64,000 bases of DNA. It comes from Streptomyces sp. RerS4 (GTDB lineage Bacteria; Actinomycetota; Actinomycetes; Streptomycetales; Streptomycetaceae). The notes beneath the pieces were generated by a model. The model searched no databases and was not told where the DNA came from. It saw nothing but the letters and a program-made list of their open reading frames with translations. Position 1 is the first letter of the stretch, and the number at the start of each line of letters is the position of its first letter. Location of the stretch: NCBI RefSeq assembly GCF_023515955.1, contig NZ_CP097322.1, forward strand, positions 4,326,501 to 4,390,500. Direction: 5' to 3'. This document shows positions 63,907 to 64,000 of the stretch, one piece after another. The position numbers and the translations under genes were made by a program.

Positions 63907-64000
63907 CCCCTCCCGTGCCCCCACCCCGCTCGCCGCGCGAGCGACGTCGAACTCTTCCTCTGCCTCCCTTCCCTTGGCACCCGTGTGCCGGTTTGGACCC

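Overview
The window looks like the core chromosome of a Streptomyces. GC content is very high with GC-rich third codon positions, GTG starts are frequent, and it carries whiD, bldM and the ECF sigma factor gene shbA next to groES-groEL1 and guaB. Gene order resembles the S. coelicolor chromosome around SCO4736-SCO4786 (recalled, not searched). No rRNA, tRNA, CRISPR array, transposase or prophage gene was seen. Gene content is mostly housekeeping and developmental; the unusual signals lie in intergenic DNA and in a few enzymes that have lost key residues.

Layout. (1) 1-8 kb: the 3' part of glmM, a DUF389 membrane protein, coaA, a lipoprotein, then glmS-acpS-nnrDE (amino-sugar synthesis, acyl-carrier activation, NAD(P)HX repair). 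(2) 7.8-15.7 kb: a GC-rich repeat tract, alr, an alpha/beta hydrolase and the tRNA t6A genes tsaE, tsaB, tsaD with rimI. A small ORF behind an iron-box-like site and a YkuD-like protein interrupt this block. (3) 15.8-20.7 kb: a SAM methyltransferase, two tandem polysaccharide-deacetylase lipoproteins and an FtsW/RodA protein facing them across an inverted-repeat-rich gap. (4) 20.7-23.3 kb: groES-groEL1 under two CIRCE operators. (5) 23.3-31.3 kb: a SnoaL-like protein, a divergent SDR/LysR pair, divergent whiD and bldM, shbA, guaB and a guaB3-type paralogue. (6) 31.3-36.1 kb, minus strand: a membrane-anchored M16-type peptidase, two unknowns and a nucleotide-sugar dehydrogenase whose catalytic Cys is Gly.

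(7) 36.4-48.4 kb: glpD, three membrane Ser/Thr-kinase-type receptors (one a pseudokinase; two with apparent frameshifts in low-complexity linkers), then succinic semialdehyde dehydrogenase and a GMC oxidoreductase. (8) 48.5-53.7 kb: an LAXTG surface protein, a chorismate mutase preceded by a Phe/Tyr-containing leader peptide and a terminator hairpin, guaA and a class II aldolase. (9) 53.8-64 kb: a membrane protein, DoxX, a PspC-domain protein divergent from a PspC-histidine-kinase/NarL response-regulator pair, an esterase, and two NlpC/P60 proteins, the second with FG-GAP repeats.

The best candidates for new biology are the chorismate-mutase attenuator, the pseudokinase within a three-receptor cluster sharing one extracellular domain, the Cys-less dehydrogenase, the iron-box/repeat region before the 11.4 kb small ORF, and the nested inverted repeats at 18.87-19.29 kb.
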